Positions 39,320 to 49,881 of a stretch of 64,000 nt of DNA are shown in pieces. The notes under the pieces were generated by a model. That model made no database searches and was not told the origin of the DNA. It saw only the letters and a program-made list of their open reading frames with translations. The stretch is from positions 27,041,773 through 27,105,772 of the forward strand of contig OW121850.1 of NCBI GenBank assembly GCA_933228895.1. Reading direction: 5' to 3'. The translations under genes and the position numbers were made by a program. How positions within the stretch are numbered: the stretch's first letter is position 1; every line of letters begins with the position of its first letter. The DNA comes from Platycnemis pennipes. Lineage: Eukaryota > Arthropoda > Insecta > Odonata > Platycnemididae.

Positions 39320-40744
39320 GCTTCCGAAGGAATTACGAGAACTATTAGTAATAGAAAACAAAGAAGAAGCATAGAATCAAACTGAGATGATGGTTACGAC
39401 TCGTCCGAGGACTAAGAATTTTTCTTGAAACGAACAATCGGCAAAGAAAGTTTGGTCAAAGGACGAATTGTAGTGACGAATTCGTGGGGATGGATGAGTG
39501 GTTAAGGAAAGGATAGTGAAAAGGCGATCGCATTGTCAGGAGCCCGCTACCAACCACCCTTTCCTTAACCGCTTCCTTACCCACCCCTCATTTGAACACC
39601 GCCGACCTAACTTCCTCTGTCGACCCTCCTTTCATTCTCTCCGGGTATTCCCTTCTTGCGTTTTTCCCTTCATTGGCGCAAACAGACCTCTTCTCACCCT
39701 TATCTCTCTCTCAAGGAGCGTATCGGTACACATACGAACAACCCATCTCCTCTAACTGTTTCTTCGCCTTCTTAACCATTCCCAAATATAAACATGGTGT
39801 GTGCTTTCAGAAATTTGTCACTACCTGAAGAGGACTCGGTGAGTTAAAACTAAGTATGCTCTGAGGGTGAAAATCATTTGGGATAATGATATTTATGTTC
39901 TTTTCAGTACCTTACAAGTAATGGCATTTCATTTATATTATTGAATTGATTTTATCGGTACTGACAATATCAAAATGAATTTAAGTCATTCTCGTTTATT
40001 GCCATCCTCTTTTCAAATTACTTTCTCTTTTTAAACCAGCAGCAAATTCTATGCAAAACAACATCAGTTTTCCAGTTTTATTTAATAAATTATTGATTAA
40101 TCTAATTGTGTTTCATCTATATTACTTTACTTTTCGTCGAGAGCATTGCAATTTGACATTATTACACTGTGTGATCAGCATTGCGAAATAAAAATGTAAA
40201 ACCACAGTAAACTCAAGTTTAAATTAATCCATCCCTCAAACCTAATGATCCAGTATCTCACTCTATACAAACAGATGATAATGCGCACAACAGAGCTTTT
40301 TGTAAACACTCATGAAATCATGCTGATTTTAAACAGAATATTGAATTTCATTGTAAGAAGCTATAAAGAATGATATTGTGAAAATGATTCCCCTTAGGTA
40401 ATCGTTAAAATTAAATATCAATTTTCTTATATTGTCAGTTTCAAGTTACTTATAGGAGAGTATCCACTAATATTATTTCTGACGCATCAAAGAGTCAGAT
40501 AACAAAGAGCAACAACAAGTCGTAATTTGCCAAGCAGGCATTATTTTTTTAAAGACTGCACATTGTCATAAACGTTCCGTTTTGCGCCACCCTCCTCGGG
40601 TAGTAAAGGCGAAGGATGTAGTTCGGGGTGGAGGAGGAGAGGGTAAAGGGAAAGAAGGGAATCCCAAATGTTGCCTTTTTATGGAGAACATGCATGGTTC
40701 CCCGAGAACCGGCATTCTTGCTCAAGAGCTGAAAGACGTTCATA
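39320..40744. other. Non-coding interior of the Transib element
   Basis: No protein is recognised. A 13-base inverted repeat (GGTTAAGGAAAGG near 39501 and its complement near 39563) occurs, followed by a pyrimidine-rich stretch (39540-39780). It probably represents the 3' part of the element plus later insertions. Confidence 0.5.
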
Positions 40745-41515
40745 ATTTTCAACATGATTCCGAAAATTATCCAAATTAAAAAATTACCGCAGTTACGAGT
40801 GCACTAATCCATTCTCTAGAACCAACATCCTCGAAAAATCTTCAATATAGAATCTTTAGAAATCAGTGACAGCATGCAAAGCCTGAAAAAGTTATATTCG
40901 AGAAGTTATTATCCACACAACATGAACAATCCAACGGAGTCTCGGTATTTCCAGGTCCCGCTGCGCGGAGTTGGGCCGCGACGCGCGATCGAAAAATCGA
41001 GTTTATTCTCGGCGTCGCAAACTTTTTTCAAATATTTTTACGGAGTAACCTAGAAATATGTTCAATTTATACTCTGATGAAGTATCCCAGAGACCATTTT
41101 CCGAATAAGGATTATATTGTCTACTTTATGTAAAATTTTGTCTAAACAAAGGGTCCGCCATTTTGTGACGTAATAGCACACAAATATGGGAAAAAATGTC
41201 TGAAACGTATGCATAGTATAGGCAAAGTACCCTGTTCACAAATGGAAATGTTTTTTATTTCATAAAAATCCTTTATTTACTCCTATATCTGCTCAACTTT
41301 TAAGATTTTCGAAGAAAAATGAGAGCGGGCGCTTTTTTCGAAATTTGGTCGTGTTTGAGCCTCTGTATCTAAATAACGGGTAATTCCTATAAAAATGACT
41401 TACCATTCCATAATCAGCAATCATTTTTGTGTATATGTGCCAAATTTCAAGACGTTATCTCATAAAAAGCAGTTTTGGACTTTTGTCCGGCAAAATGCGA
41501 TTTGGCCCCACTGTG
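40745..41515 (-). repeat. Transib right inverted repeat with RSS-like tip
   Basis: Read inwards from 41515 it gives the canonical heptamer CACAGTG, a 22-base spacer, then ACAAAAGTC. That agrees with the RAG nonamer ACAAAAACC at 7 of 9 positions. The target duplication CGTCG follows at 41516-41520. The inner limit is fixed by loss of similarity to the left arm near 40745. Confidence 0.9.
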
Positions 41516-41520
41516 CGTCG

Positions 41521-41985
41521 TGCTCCCATCCGTCTCTCTAACTTATTTTTACAATATTACTTGCCTTGGGACGCAGGTTTTTTAATAAACTTGAATAATC
41601 TTTAGAGACAGTTGTGCCTGAACGCATTTGAGTGCATGTGTGCGTGGCATATTATTTGTCACTTAAATAATATCCTAACCTTCGTGTTTTACCAACTTTT
41701 ATCTGCATTATCTATCATCAATTTACTTGGTATATGTTTGTGAACCAATTAGCCTGTGAAATTATGACATTTAAGGTGATATTTCTGTATCTAATGTTTG
41801 CTTTGCACCCACAATTCATAAAATGAATTCCTTGAACTCCTCTTTCGTACAATTGGAATTTTTCTTGCCAAACGAGTCCTCCTCTTTGGTTTAAAATGCT
41901 CTTCAACGCCTAGGATCAATTTAGTAAGCAAAATATTTTATTGCCATTAATTCCAACACCTATAACTATATTTTCAGTTTGTTCG
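41521..41985. other. Short spacer inside the composite element
   Basis: About 470 bases of AT-rich DNA between the Transib right end and the inverted LINE segment. No gene is seen. Confidence 0.5.
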
Positions 41986-41990
41986 ATTAA

Positions 41991-43334
41991 TTAACAGTTC
42001 GGTTTCATTACTTTCGTTTTCTTCTGGTTTATCTTTATCCCGTATCTTTCGCACTGTCCCTGCAACGCATCCAGCATTTTTTGCAAGCCACGGTCAGACT
42101 GGAATACTAGCGCTTGGTCATCCGCAAACCTCACTGATTTTATCGATTTCCCCCCGACCTTTACTCCTGCCTCCAGTTCATCCCAAGCCTTTCTCACCAT
42201 TTCCTCCGAGTATATGTTGAAAAGTACCGGCGATAAAGGACAGCCCTGCCTAACTCCCCTCCCTATTGTTGCCCAATCCGATTCTCCATCTGCTACTCTC
42301 ACTTGCGCCTTCTGCGCCATATATAAATTCCGGATCAGTCTCCAGTCTACTCCTATCTTCCGCAATATTTCCATAAACTTGTCCCACCTCACTCTGTCGA
42401 ACGCCTTTTCAAAATCAACAAAGCACGCGAATACGTCCTGATTGTATTCTAGATTCCTTTCCACTAGTATTCTCATCACTGCAATCGCATCTCGAGTGGC
42501 CCTCCCCTTCCGAAATCCAAACTGATCCTCGCCTAGGAATTCATTTGCTCTCTTTTCCATTCTCCTATTGATGATTCTAAGCACTACCTTTGCCGCATGA
42601 GAAATCAAACTTATCGTTCTATAGTCTTCACATTATTTTGTCACCCTCTTTTTCGGTATAGGTATCAGCACGGTTTTTACAAAATCCTCCGGCCAAGCCC
42701 CCTTCTCGTATATTCTACGAACAAGTTCATAAAATCTGTCCCTTCCCCCTTTTCCTAGGTTTTTCAGAAGCTCAGCTGGGATGCTATCAACCCCCACCGC
42801 TTTACCTGCCTTCATTTCTCGCAGTGCCTTCTCTATCTCACAGTCCAGTATTCCGGGGCCCACGTCATCCTGATCTACGTCCTTTTCCTCTTCTATGTCC
42901 AAGTTGCTAGGCCTATTTTCGCTATCATACAGTTCCTCAACATATTCCCTCCAACGACGTTGGATCTCCTCTGGCTCCATTGCTAAATTTCCCTTTCTGT
43001 CTTTGATGCACGGGACCGTTTTCCATTTCTTGATTCCCGATAACATTCTTACCTTTGAGTACAGACTGCCTATTTCTCCTTCTCTCTGGAGTCTCTCCAG
43101 CTCCTCGCATTGCCGACTCCACCACTTTTCTCTTGCTCTCTTTGTTTCTCTCCTAAGCCTGTTGTTAATCTCCTTATAACGCCTTTTGCCTAGCTCTGTA
43201 TTTACATTTTTCCATTTCCTTCTTTCGTCTATCCTTTCCATCATTTCCGCTGTTACCCATGGTTTCTTGGTCCTCCTAGCATCTACTGTTCCTATTGTTT
43301 TTTCAGCTGCTTCTTTTATACCCGTCTTTATCAT
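41991..43334 (-). pseudogene. RTE-like LINE reverse transcriptase, inverted part
   Basis: It continues the endonuclease frame. The N-terminal segment (43334-42633) includes AGKAVGVDSIPAELLKNLG and VLIPIPKKR. A TAA at 42633 interrupts, and the frame then resumes as CEDYRTISLISHAAKVVL. The palm (from 42608) shows DQFGFRKGRATRDAI, CFVDFEKAFDRV (Asp65), RQGCPLSPVLFNIYSE and FADD (161-164). The catalytic triad is intact. There are only two stops in about 800 codons. The frame ends at 41991, where the sequence stops resembling a LINE and the partner half lies in opposite orientation at 44485. Confidence 0.9.
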
Positions 43335-43337
43335 TTC

Positions 43338-44408
43338 TCATCTTTCATTTATTGTTCCTCTTCCCTCCTCTTCCATCATGCATCTATCCACAACCTCCTG
43401 GTATTCTCTCCTCTTCCCTCCAATCAGTGCTCCTACATCCCACTTTTTTATTTTCCTTCCTACTTTCAACCTTTTTAGTCTCATCTCACATCTCATCACC
43501 ACCAAGTTATGGTCGGAGTCGGCATCTGCACCTGGGAAACTATGCGAATTCTTTACGCTGCTCCTGAATCTTTGCCTAATCATGATGTAGTCTAGTTGGT
43601 ACCTTCCAGTATCCCCCGGCATTTTGCACGTGTACCTACGCCTAGGGTGGTGTTTAAACCACGTATTTGTTCTCACTAAATTATTCCTCCTACAGAACTC
43701 CACTGCTTTCTCGCCCCGGTCATTTCTTATGCCCAGACCATACTCCCCTACTTCACTCCCGTCCCTCCCTTCCCCTACTACAGCGTTCCAATCTCCCATA
43801 ACTATTAGATTCTTCCTGCCCTTTACTTTCCCCATTAATTCTTCCAACTGGTCATATACTTCGTCAACTTCCTCTTCTCTATGCCCCCCTGTCGGCATGT
43901 AAACCTGTACGACCTGTACTAAGACTACATTTTCCGGCTTAGCTTTGATTTCGATAGCTAGTATTCTATCGCTTACCTGTTCCACATTCAACACCCTTTT
44001 TCCTAATGTTGCATTCAATACGACTGCTACTCCCCACTGGCTCTCTTCCCCTCCACTGTATATAACCCAGTGCTTTTCACTCCAGAAGTCCCCCTGGTCT
44101 CTCCATCTTACTTCGCTTAGTCCCAACAAATCGATCTTTCCCCTCTCCATTTCACGCTTAATGTTCTCTAGTTTTTCTGCCCTTAACATAGTCCTAACGT
44201 TCCATGTCCCGATCCTTAGCATTGTTGCTCTCTTCTCTGGTTTATTCTTCGCCGCCGCTGCTGCTGTCTTTCTTTTCGTGCAAGGATTTCGTGAGATGAC
44301 GACCGCAGAGTCCTTGCTTACCCTGCTGCCGGGCACGACACCCGTTACACTAATTTGGTCCCGGGCCCCGTAGTTGCCAGGATTCAATTTTCTATTGCTC
44401 AAGTCCAT
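43338..44408 (-). pseudogene. RTE-like LINE endonuclease domain
   Basis: This is the APE-type endonuclease of the LINE, starting at an ATG at 44408 after a short leader. Motifs counted from that Met: GTWNVRTM (67-74, Asn70), LSEVRW (98-102, Glu99), YMPTGG (170-175), GDWNAVVG (205-212, Asp206/Asn208), RRRYT with QLDYIM (257-276), and SDH (298-300). All catalytic residues are present. It ends at a TGA (43338-43340) that lies in the same frame as the reverse transcriptase, so ORF2 was one reading frame. An alanine-rich stretch near residues 49-53 is unusual but probably a linker. Confidence 0.88.
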
Positions 44409-44484
44409 TGTGATCTTGGGAGAGTTTAATTGAGGTGGTTTCCAGTTGCCTGCGTCAATAGTGTTTTTAACGTGACACCATCAC

Positions 44485-45042
44485 TTAGCGATAAAAGTGG
44501 GAGGTCAGAAGCTAGAGCAGGTAGAGCAATTTAGCTATCTAGGTAGTGTGTTGGAAGAAAAAGGGTATAGCAGCAATGAGGTTAGAAGGAGAATTGCATT
44601 GGCAAAAGAAGCCTTTACGCGTAGGCGTGAGCTAATGACAGGGGCCTTGAGTAGGGAAGTGAAGAAAAGACTAATGAAAAGTTTAATACGGAGCGTTGCA
44701 CTATATGGGGCGGAAACGTGGGCTTTGCGAAAAGAAGATGAAAATAGACTTAGGGCTTTTGAAATGTGGGTGTGGAGAAGGATGGAGAAGATAAAGTGGG
44801 TCGAAAGGAAGACGAACGATGAAGTGCTAAAATTGGTAGGAGAGGAAAGACATTTGATAGATGCAATTAGGAGAAGGCAGAAGGTGTGGATGGAAAAGGT
44901 AATAAAAGGGGATGGTGTTTTGAAGGAGGTGATTGAGGGAAGAGCGTTGGGTAAGCGGGAAAGAGGGAGAAGAAGAACGGGTAGCTTGGATGGAATGAAA
45001 GGTGGCAGGAAGTATGAGGGGCTGAAGAGGGACATCGTGTGA
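44485..45042 (+). pseudogene. RTE-like LINE reverse transcriptase C-terminus, sense part
   Basis: It begins in frame with LAIKVGGQKLEQVEQFSYLG upstream of the listed start at 44497. It runs without a stop through VALYGAETWALRKEDENRLR and MWVWRRMEKIKWVERKTNDE to 45042. These are the thumb/C-terminal segments that normally follow the palm, but here they sit on the opposite strand and beyond the 5' end of the element. The decayed copy at 4850-5340 is from the same family. Confidence 0.88.
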
Positions 45043-45123
45043 AATTTAGGGGGTGGGAAGAATTAAATTTCCATTTAAACCTACCTTCACCGGTAGAATA
45101 CTTATAATAATAATAATAATCAC

Positions 45124-46110
45124 TTGTTAGGCCGCCCCACTGGGGTCAGACGCCTTCTCACAGCCGCCTCACTGAGGAACAGACGCTGCGAGTACGGTAC
45201 GTGGACCACCTTTCGTCAGGCTCCTACCCTTCGTCCTGTCTGGCATGGGTCCAGGAGCAATATTAGTTACTCCCACCAGTGTAGCTCTAGGGGTCACGGG
45301 AACACGCAAGCCCCAATCCCACCACGACAAGGCGTAGTCCATGGGGAAGGGAAATTATAATAGAAGAAAAGAAAAATGTAGTGTAAAAGATTCACATTTG
45401 CGAAAAAACGTGAGGATTGGAGCAAATATCCATCAACGAAAAAACCCACTGCAGGAAAACATAGGAAAGTGATAAAAATAATACATCGAAGAGCCCCATC
45501 ACGCGCCCAAAACACTCAAGAATTCAAGGCAGAAGAAGACGAACGGGGCCCCGAGATACTGAGAAGCGAATTCGATAGATCCGTTAAAAAACTATAAAAC
45601 TAGTGGCCAGGAGGGGTTAAAACAAACGGAGAAATCATCCAGTTACTCGGAGTCAAGGCAAAGGAATACTCTTTGGAATAATCAGAGATAGTAACTATTA
45701 AAAAAAGGGACATGATCATAATTCAGAAGAAACCAAGGATAGAGAAATGCGAAGAACTAATAACATTCCGCCTGGTATCACACACAGAAAATACCTACTC
45801 GGATAGTTAGATAAAGAATGGATGGAAAGATATAAGGGAACCTTTCGGAAAACCAAGTCGGATTCAAGGAAAATCTCGGAGCTAGTGAGACAATACTCAG
45901 CTTAAGGACACTGACCGAGAAAATGATACCCGTAAACAAGGCGTTGTAGGTGGCGTTCACTTGGACATTGTCTTAGTCAGCGTCGAATAGATTAATATTT
46001 TCTAGTTATTTGAGGAAATTGAAATAGACTTCAATAACTATAGGCAAAATCTCATTTAATTGTGGTTTGAAAATAAAATTAAAACATGCGACCAGCTGCG
46101 GAGAGCTATT
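45124..46110 (+). pseudogene. Old RTE-like LINE relic
   Basis: At 45124-45350 there is a GC-rich segment of the kind found in the untranslated regions of RTE-like LINEs (CAGGCTCCTACCCTTCGTCC, then AGCTCTAGGGGTCAC). From about 45510 to 45960 a heavily decayed reading shows EFKAEEDERGPEILRSEFD, RIEKCEELITFRLVSHTEN and LKDTDREND-type pieces. These match the segment before and at the start of the palm of an RTE-like reverse transcriptase. Stops and phase changes are frequent. It is far older than the neighbouring LINE, which ends directly against it at 45118 and may have inserted into it. Confidence 0.6.
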
Positions 46111-46830
46111 TGACTATGCCTCTTTGCTGCAGAAGGTTTCATAGAACTGCGAAATATCGCTAGATCATTTACGAAAATAGAGGTCGTAAGTTCATTTGAC
46201 TGCATTTTGCTACGCTGTTATTAGATTGTTTGAACAGAGTGACGTTCGCATGAGGAGGAAAATTTTATCAAATAGTGAAGTACAGAGAAAGGATATTTGT
46301 GGGCATGATGATGAAAAAATTCGTATTCTCCAGAAAAATTGTAGATAAATTTATGGACGAGTCAACAACAGAGTTAAACTAGTTAAGAAGAACGTTTGGA
46401 GGAAGTATATGATACGGACGACTGGATATAGAGCACGTACTTCACACAGACAAATAAACCACTGGGTATATAAATATTGCATTGCGATACTGAGAAAGCA
46501 TGGAATGAGAAAAGCAATAAAAATATCAATATCCAAAAAGTATTTCCAGAATATAGGAAAATTATCAATATCAAACTATCTATTGATATTTTCGTCAAAT
46601 ATTTAACCATATAGTACTTGCGCTTAGCTCAACGTAGTATGCCTCTTCTATGCCATGTGTGTTAGAATGCAGTTTTTCAATTCTACACTCACCTAGAATT
46701 CATTTCTATATAAAGTTTAGATAAAAATTATCATGGTATACTTTGAACCCTTCTTATTCCTTTACTTTCATGGAGATAAATTACCTCCTAATTGCATTTT
46801 TTCACTTGAGTCTACAAAGAACTTTAAAAT
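46111..46830. other. Unassigned interior of the composite element, right part
   Basis: Open frames are 75 codons or fewer; none recognised. It may hold more of the decayed LINE, but I cannot show that. Confidence 0.45.
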
Positions 46831-48485
46831 ACGCGAAATTAGAAATTTTAATTACAATTACGTTAAATGATTGAAAGTATTACTAGCCACTTCAAGGATT
46901 TAATGGAACCTTTTCATGCGTGATGACAAAGATACAGATAATAATCCACGAGAGCTGGATTAAGAGCGAGTAAATATGCTTTTCTTGACCAAAGTGAAAA
47001 CATTTTTAAAAAATTCCTCGAAGAAATTGTTCAAATGGCTATTTTGCTTATTGACTACAAATGATAACAATCAACAGGTTGTTTTTCCATCCCCAGTTCG
47101 ATTTCCCTCGGCACTGGTAATTCAGTCGCTCGAATTCAACAATGATCGGTGAGTCGATGACGTGGTCAAGTGAAACAAAAGCCATCCGAAAAACTATTGC
47201 AAAAAACTGAAGCACAAAATAACTCAAAACATGCTATGGGAGTCCAAACGACACATTATTAACATAAAACCCACCTCAGAAGCGCCTATGACTCCTACAG
47301 AGATGGTTTCCCTACGAACGTTCAAGCACGAATACGTTAAATGAAAATTAAAGGCATAAAATGCATTGCAACAACGAGTAGTTCTCTAATTCCATAAATT
47401 TTGTGTATTTATTTCGTCGTCAACAACAACAAGACGTAAATAAACATTACCTTGATAACTGTGAACATTGGAATGGCGGTCCGGTCCCAAGGAATACATA
47501 GGTATGGCATTAATCCTATTTTGTAAAATATTTGGAGGGATACTCGCTAAATGATTAGTGAAAACGTTCTGGTGTAGTGATAATGAGGATTGACAGAAGA
47601 ATATTCGGTGCGCTGCTGGTAAAATAACCGACTACGGTGATACCTAGTGTTGGTGGTGGACCCTGATTGAAGCAAGACTCATCGGAAGATAAATGACTGA
47701 AAATGTCCATAAATACTTATGACCGCAAATTATTTGTTATCGTATTGTGTATGAGAGTGGTTTCTTTAATAAATTCTATGAACCGCATACATTCAAATGA
47801 TTATTTAACCTTCCACGAATACGTGTTAAATTATATTGGTGAACTGATTGGACTGCATCAAATTAATTGCGCGAGATGTCTTGGATAGTGAAATGGAATC
47901 CACGTAGCGAGTAAGACATCTTTTTTTATGTAGCAGTGTCATTATTTAATTATTCATGCAATGGAGCATAAATTACGTAATGAATGCGTATGCCTTGACT
48001 AGGCCAAGTAACTTTCAACGACGACAAATGTCTTTATTTCATACTGGGCACGCTCGGAGTTTCATTCAGCAAGCTTGCCGTTGAAACTATATCATATGAG
48101 AAAGAGAAACGGACTGAAAATGAACTATTAAGTGAGAAAAATGAATCTTATAACGTGTTACGGCACGACACTTCGCGGCAATATCACAGGCGTAATCAGA
48201 GTATTAAGCAGTCGCACGCATTTGTCGAGATTTATTTTGCATAATAAAAGTGGTAGGGCCTTAATTATAGCGCAACATTGATCCTATGCGTCATTATTAT
48301 TCGTTACCGATCATTTTTTTTGAGGACCCTGGCATTAAAATCCGCCATTTTTACCTATCTTGTATTGCCGTTACCTTAGCACAAATTTTCTCTACTATAC
48401 AGTTAGTGCCAACATAGTTGGTGGATTCAAAGCTTGGCCACTATTGACGCGGCGGAAGTTGCCCACAGACTTTTGCAAATGACTG
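46831..48485 (-). repeat. Right long terminal inverted repeat
   Basis: It is the inverted copy of 35061-36715, the same length and almost identical. Its outer tip ends GACTG, then TA (48486-48487), followed by CATGTAGACG, the continuation of the interrupted LINE tail. Confidence 0.92.
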
Positions 48486-48487
48486 TA

Positions 48488-49310
48488 CATGTAGACGTGG
48501 TTCGTATTGTATATAGATTTATAGTTTAGTCCGAATTGTGCATGACCCGTGTGTAAGTATACCCTGGTCACTCTAAGCTGAAATGAGGAGAATCTTGATG
48601 ATGCCTGAGAGCTAATTGTGGCTCTGATGGTGGATCTGAAATTTCAGTTGACTCCGAGAGCTAAAGTTCTAAAAACATCAGTGGAGTGAATATAAAACGT
48701 TCTTTAAAAATAAACATAATGTATTGAATGCGATGTTTTGTGTTTGTAATTTTCACTTAAAAACTTAAAATAACTAGCCCACCATTTTCCCCATTTATAG
48801 GTATTATTTTGGAGTATCGAGGCTCTAGAAATATTATAGCCGTTCTAAATGCCGGAAAAAAGATAAATATTCACTCACTCAGCTCCGTGGCACCGCATTT
48901 ACCAGAATTTAAAAACCATCATAATAATAAGAAAATAATGGAAATGAATTTATCTCAATAACTTCGAATCTAGTGATGAAATAATATGAGCTTCAAATTT
49001 GGCTTGCTTCAAAATGTACGAAGACTAGAATATCCAACTGCCAAATTAATTATGGAAAACGAATTTAGTTTCCCATTGAAATATTCTAATAAAATTCGAA
49101 TCTAGTTTCCCATGAACAAAGACCTGAGGAATTACCTACCGACTACCTTGTCACAGGGTGTGAGTTATAAAAAAATGCAGTAAACCTTACATCACTACGT
49201 ACCTAAAGATAGATTTGTATTAATATCATGTAGCACACATATGACCAGTACTTATTTTCATCCTACATGCAAAGAAACATGAAACAAATACTCAAGGCAT
49301 GCATTAGAGA
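48488..49310. other. Unassigned DNA after the composite element
   Basis: The first ten or so bases complete the interrupted LINE tail. After that no gene or repeat is recognised up to the foldback element. Confidence 0.5.
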
Positions 49311-49881
49311 TATTATATGGGTTAATTTGTGGAGGTTTGGTCGTCTTTTTTTTAAGAAATTCAACTTCCTTTTTTGCCAACGTTTCGCTTTTTTATTAAG
49401 GCATCTTCAGGGCTACAGTACAATGCAAGGAATACAGTTGGTAAAAATTATAATATTACAAAGATAAAAGAGTTTTCAAATATAAATTTAGTACCTCAAT
49501 TAACTTTCTCACTTCGACAATGGTAACACAATAACAAACTCTTCTTCCTAGTAACAAAATCAACATAAAAAAAAACAAAATGGAAAACCAAGATAAAATT
49601 TTGTTTGAAAAATATAATGAGTGAAATAAAATTATTTAAAATGAATAGTATAAAGCATGAATTTAACAATTAATTGTATCGTAACTACAAATTTCGAATG
49701 TATATTACATATTTTACGAATATAAAAAACATATTCGTATTGAAATTCTGGAGAACACTATATAGGTATTAATAATAAGAAAAGAAGAAGCCTTAATAAA
49801 AAGGCGAAACGTTGGCAAAAAAAGGAAGTTGAATTTCTTAAAAAAGACGACCAAACCTCCATAAATTAACCCAAATATTAT
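49311..49881. mobile_element. Foldback/MITE-like element with ~95-bp inverted ends
   Basis: The left arm (49311-49406) and right arm (49788-49881) are inverted copies with about 90% identity by eye. They include GGTTAATTTGTGGAGGTTTG, AAATTCAACTTCC and the complement of GCGAAACGTTGGC. The 380-base interior is AT-rich and non-coding. The motif CTGAAGATGCC...GCGAAAC in the arm resembles the repeats of Penelope-like elements, so this could be a fragment of one in head-to-head arrangement rather than a DNA-transposon derivative. Confidence 0.7.

Larger units (their letters stand above)
37557..41515 (+). mobile_element. Transib (RAG1-type) DNA transposon with long inverted repeats
   Basis: The ends read CACAGTA (37557) and CACAGTG (complement of 41509-41515), and both are flanked by the 5-base direct repeat CGTCG (37552-37556 and 41516-41520). 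A CACWRTG-like terminus and a GC-rich 5-bp target duplication define the Transib superfamily, the relatives of the vertebrate RAG1 recombinase. The inverted repeats run about 0.8 kb (37557-38365 and 40745-41515), very long for this superfamily. Between them is a broken transposase in plus orientation (38433-39313) and about 1.4 kb without coding sequence. It is inserted in the unique interior of the composite element. Confidence 0.88.
41991..45118. mobile_element. RTE-like LINE with inverted 5' part (twin-priming structure)
   Basis: The minus strand from about 44475 to 41991 carries the 5' leader, endonuclease and reverse transcriptase palm. The plus strand from about 44485 to 45042 carries the remaining C-terminus, then a 3' region ending in an ATA repeat (45103-45118). 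The minus frame stops just after KINQKKTKVM and the plus frame starts at IKVGGQKLEQVEQ, which is where the protein should continue. Very little is lost at the breakpoint. This is the arrangement made when a second primer is used during LINE insertion. Motif layout (GTWNVRTM, MPTGG, FKHHPRRRYT, FADD) suggests an RTE/BovB-like group; the exact clade is uncertain. Confidence 0.88.
35061..48485. mobile_element. 13.4-kb composite element with 1,655-bp inverted arms and Tc1-like tips
   Basis: The two ends are inverted copies beginning CAGTCATTTGCAAAAGTCTG, flanked by TA on both sides (35059-35060 and 48486-48487). TA duplication and a CAGT...CAAAAGT tip are typical of the Tc1/mariner superfamily. 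The LINE tail it interrupts can be closed perfectly across it. The interior (36716-46830) holds a Transib transposon, an internally inverted LINE and an older LINE relic. No Tc1 transposase is recognisable in arms or interior, so the element is non-autonomous or its own gene has been lost. Alternatively, it may belong to an undescribed long-repeat family. Confidence 0.8.

Noticed and set aside
42895..44373. Plus-strand frames of 90-142 codons across 42895-44373
   Set aside because: They are antisense shadows of the LINE endonuclease and reverse transcriptase.
35061..48485. The composite element as a Polinton/Maverick
   Set aside because: Long inverted ends fit, but the TA duplication and CAGT tips do not, and no Polinton-type polymerase, integrase or protease is visible.
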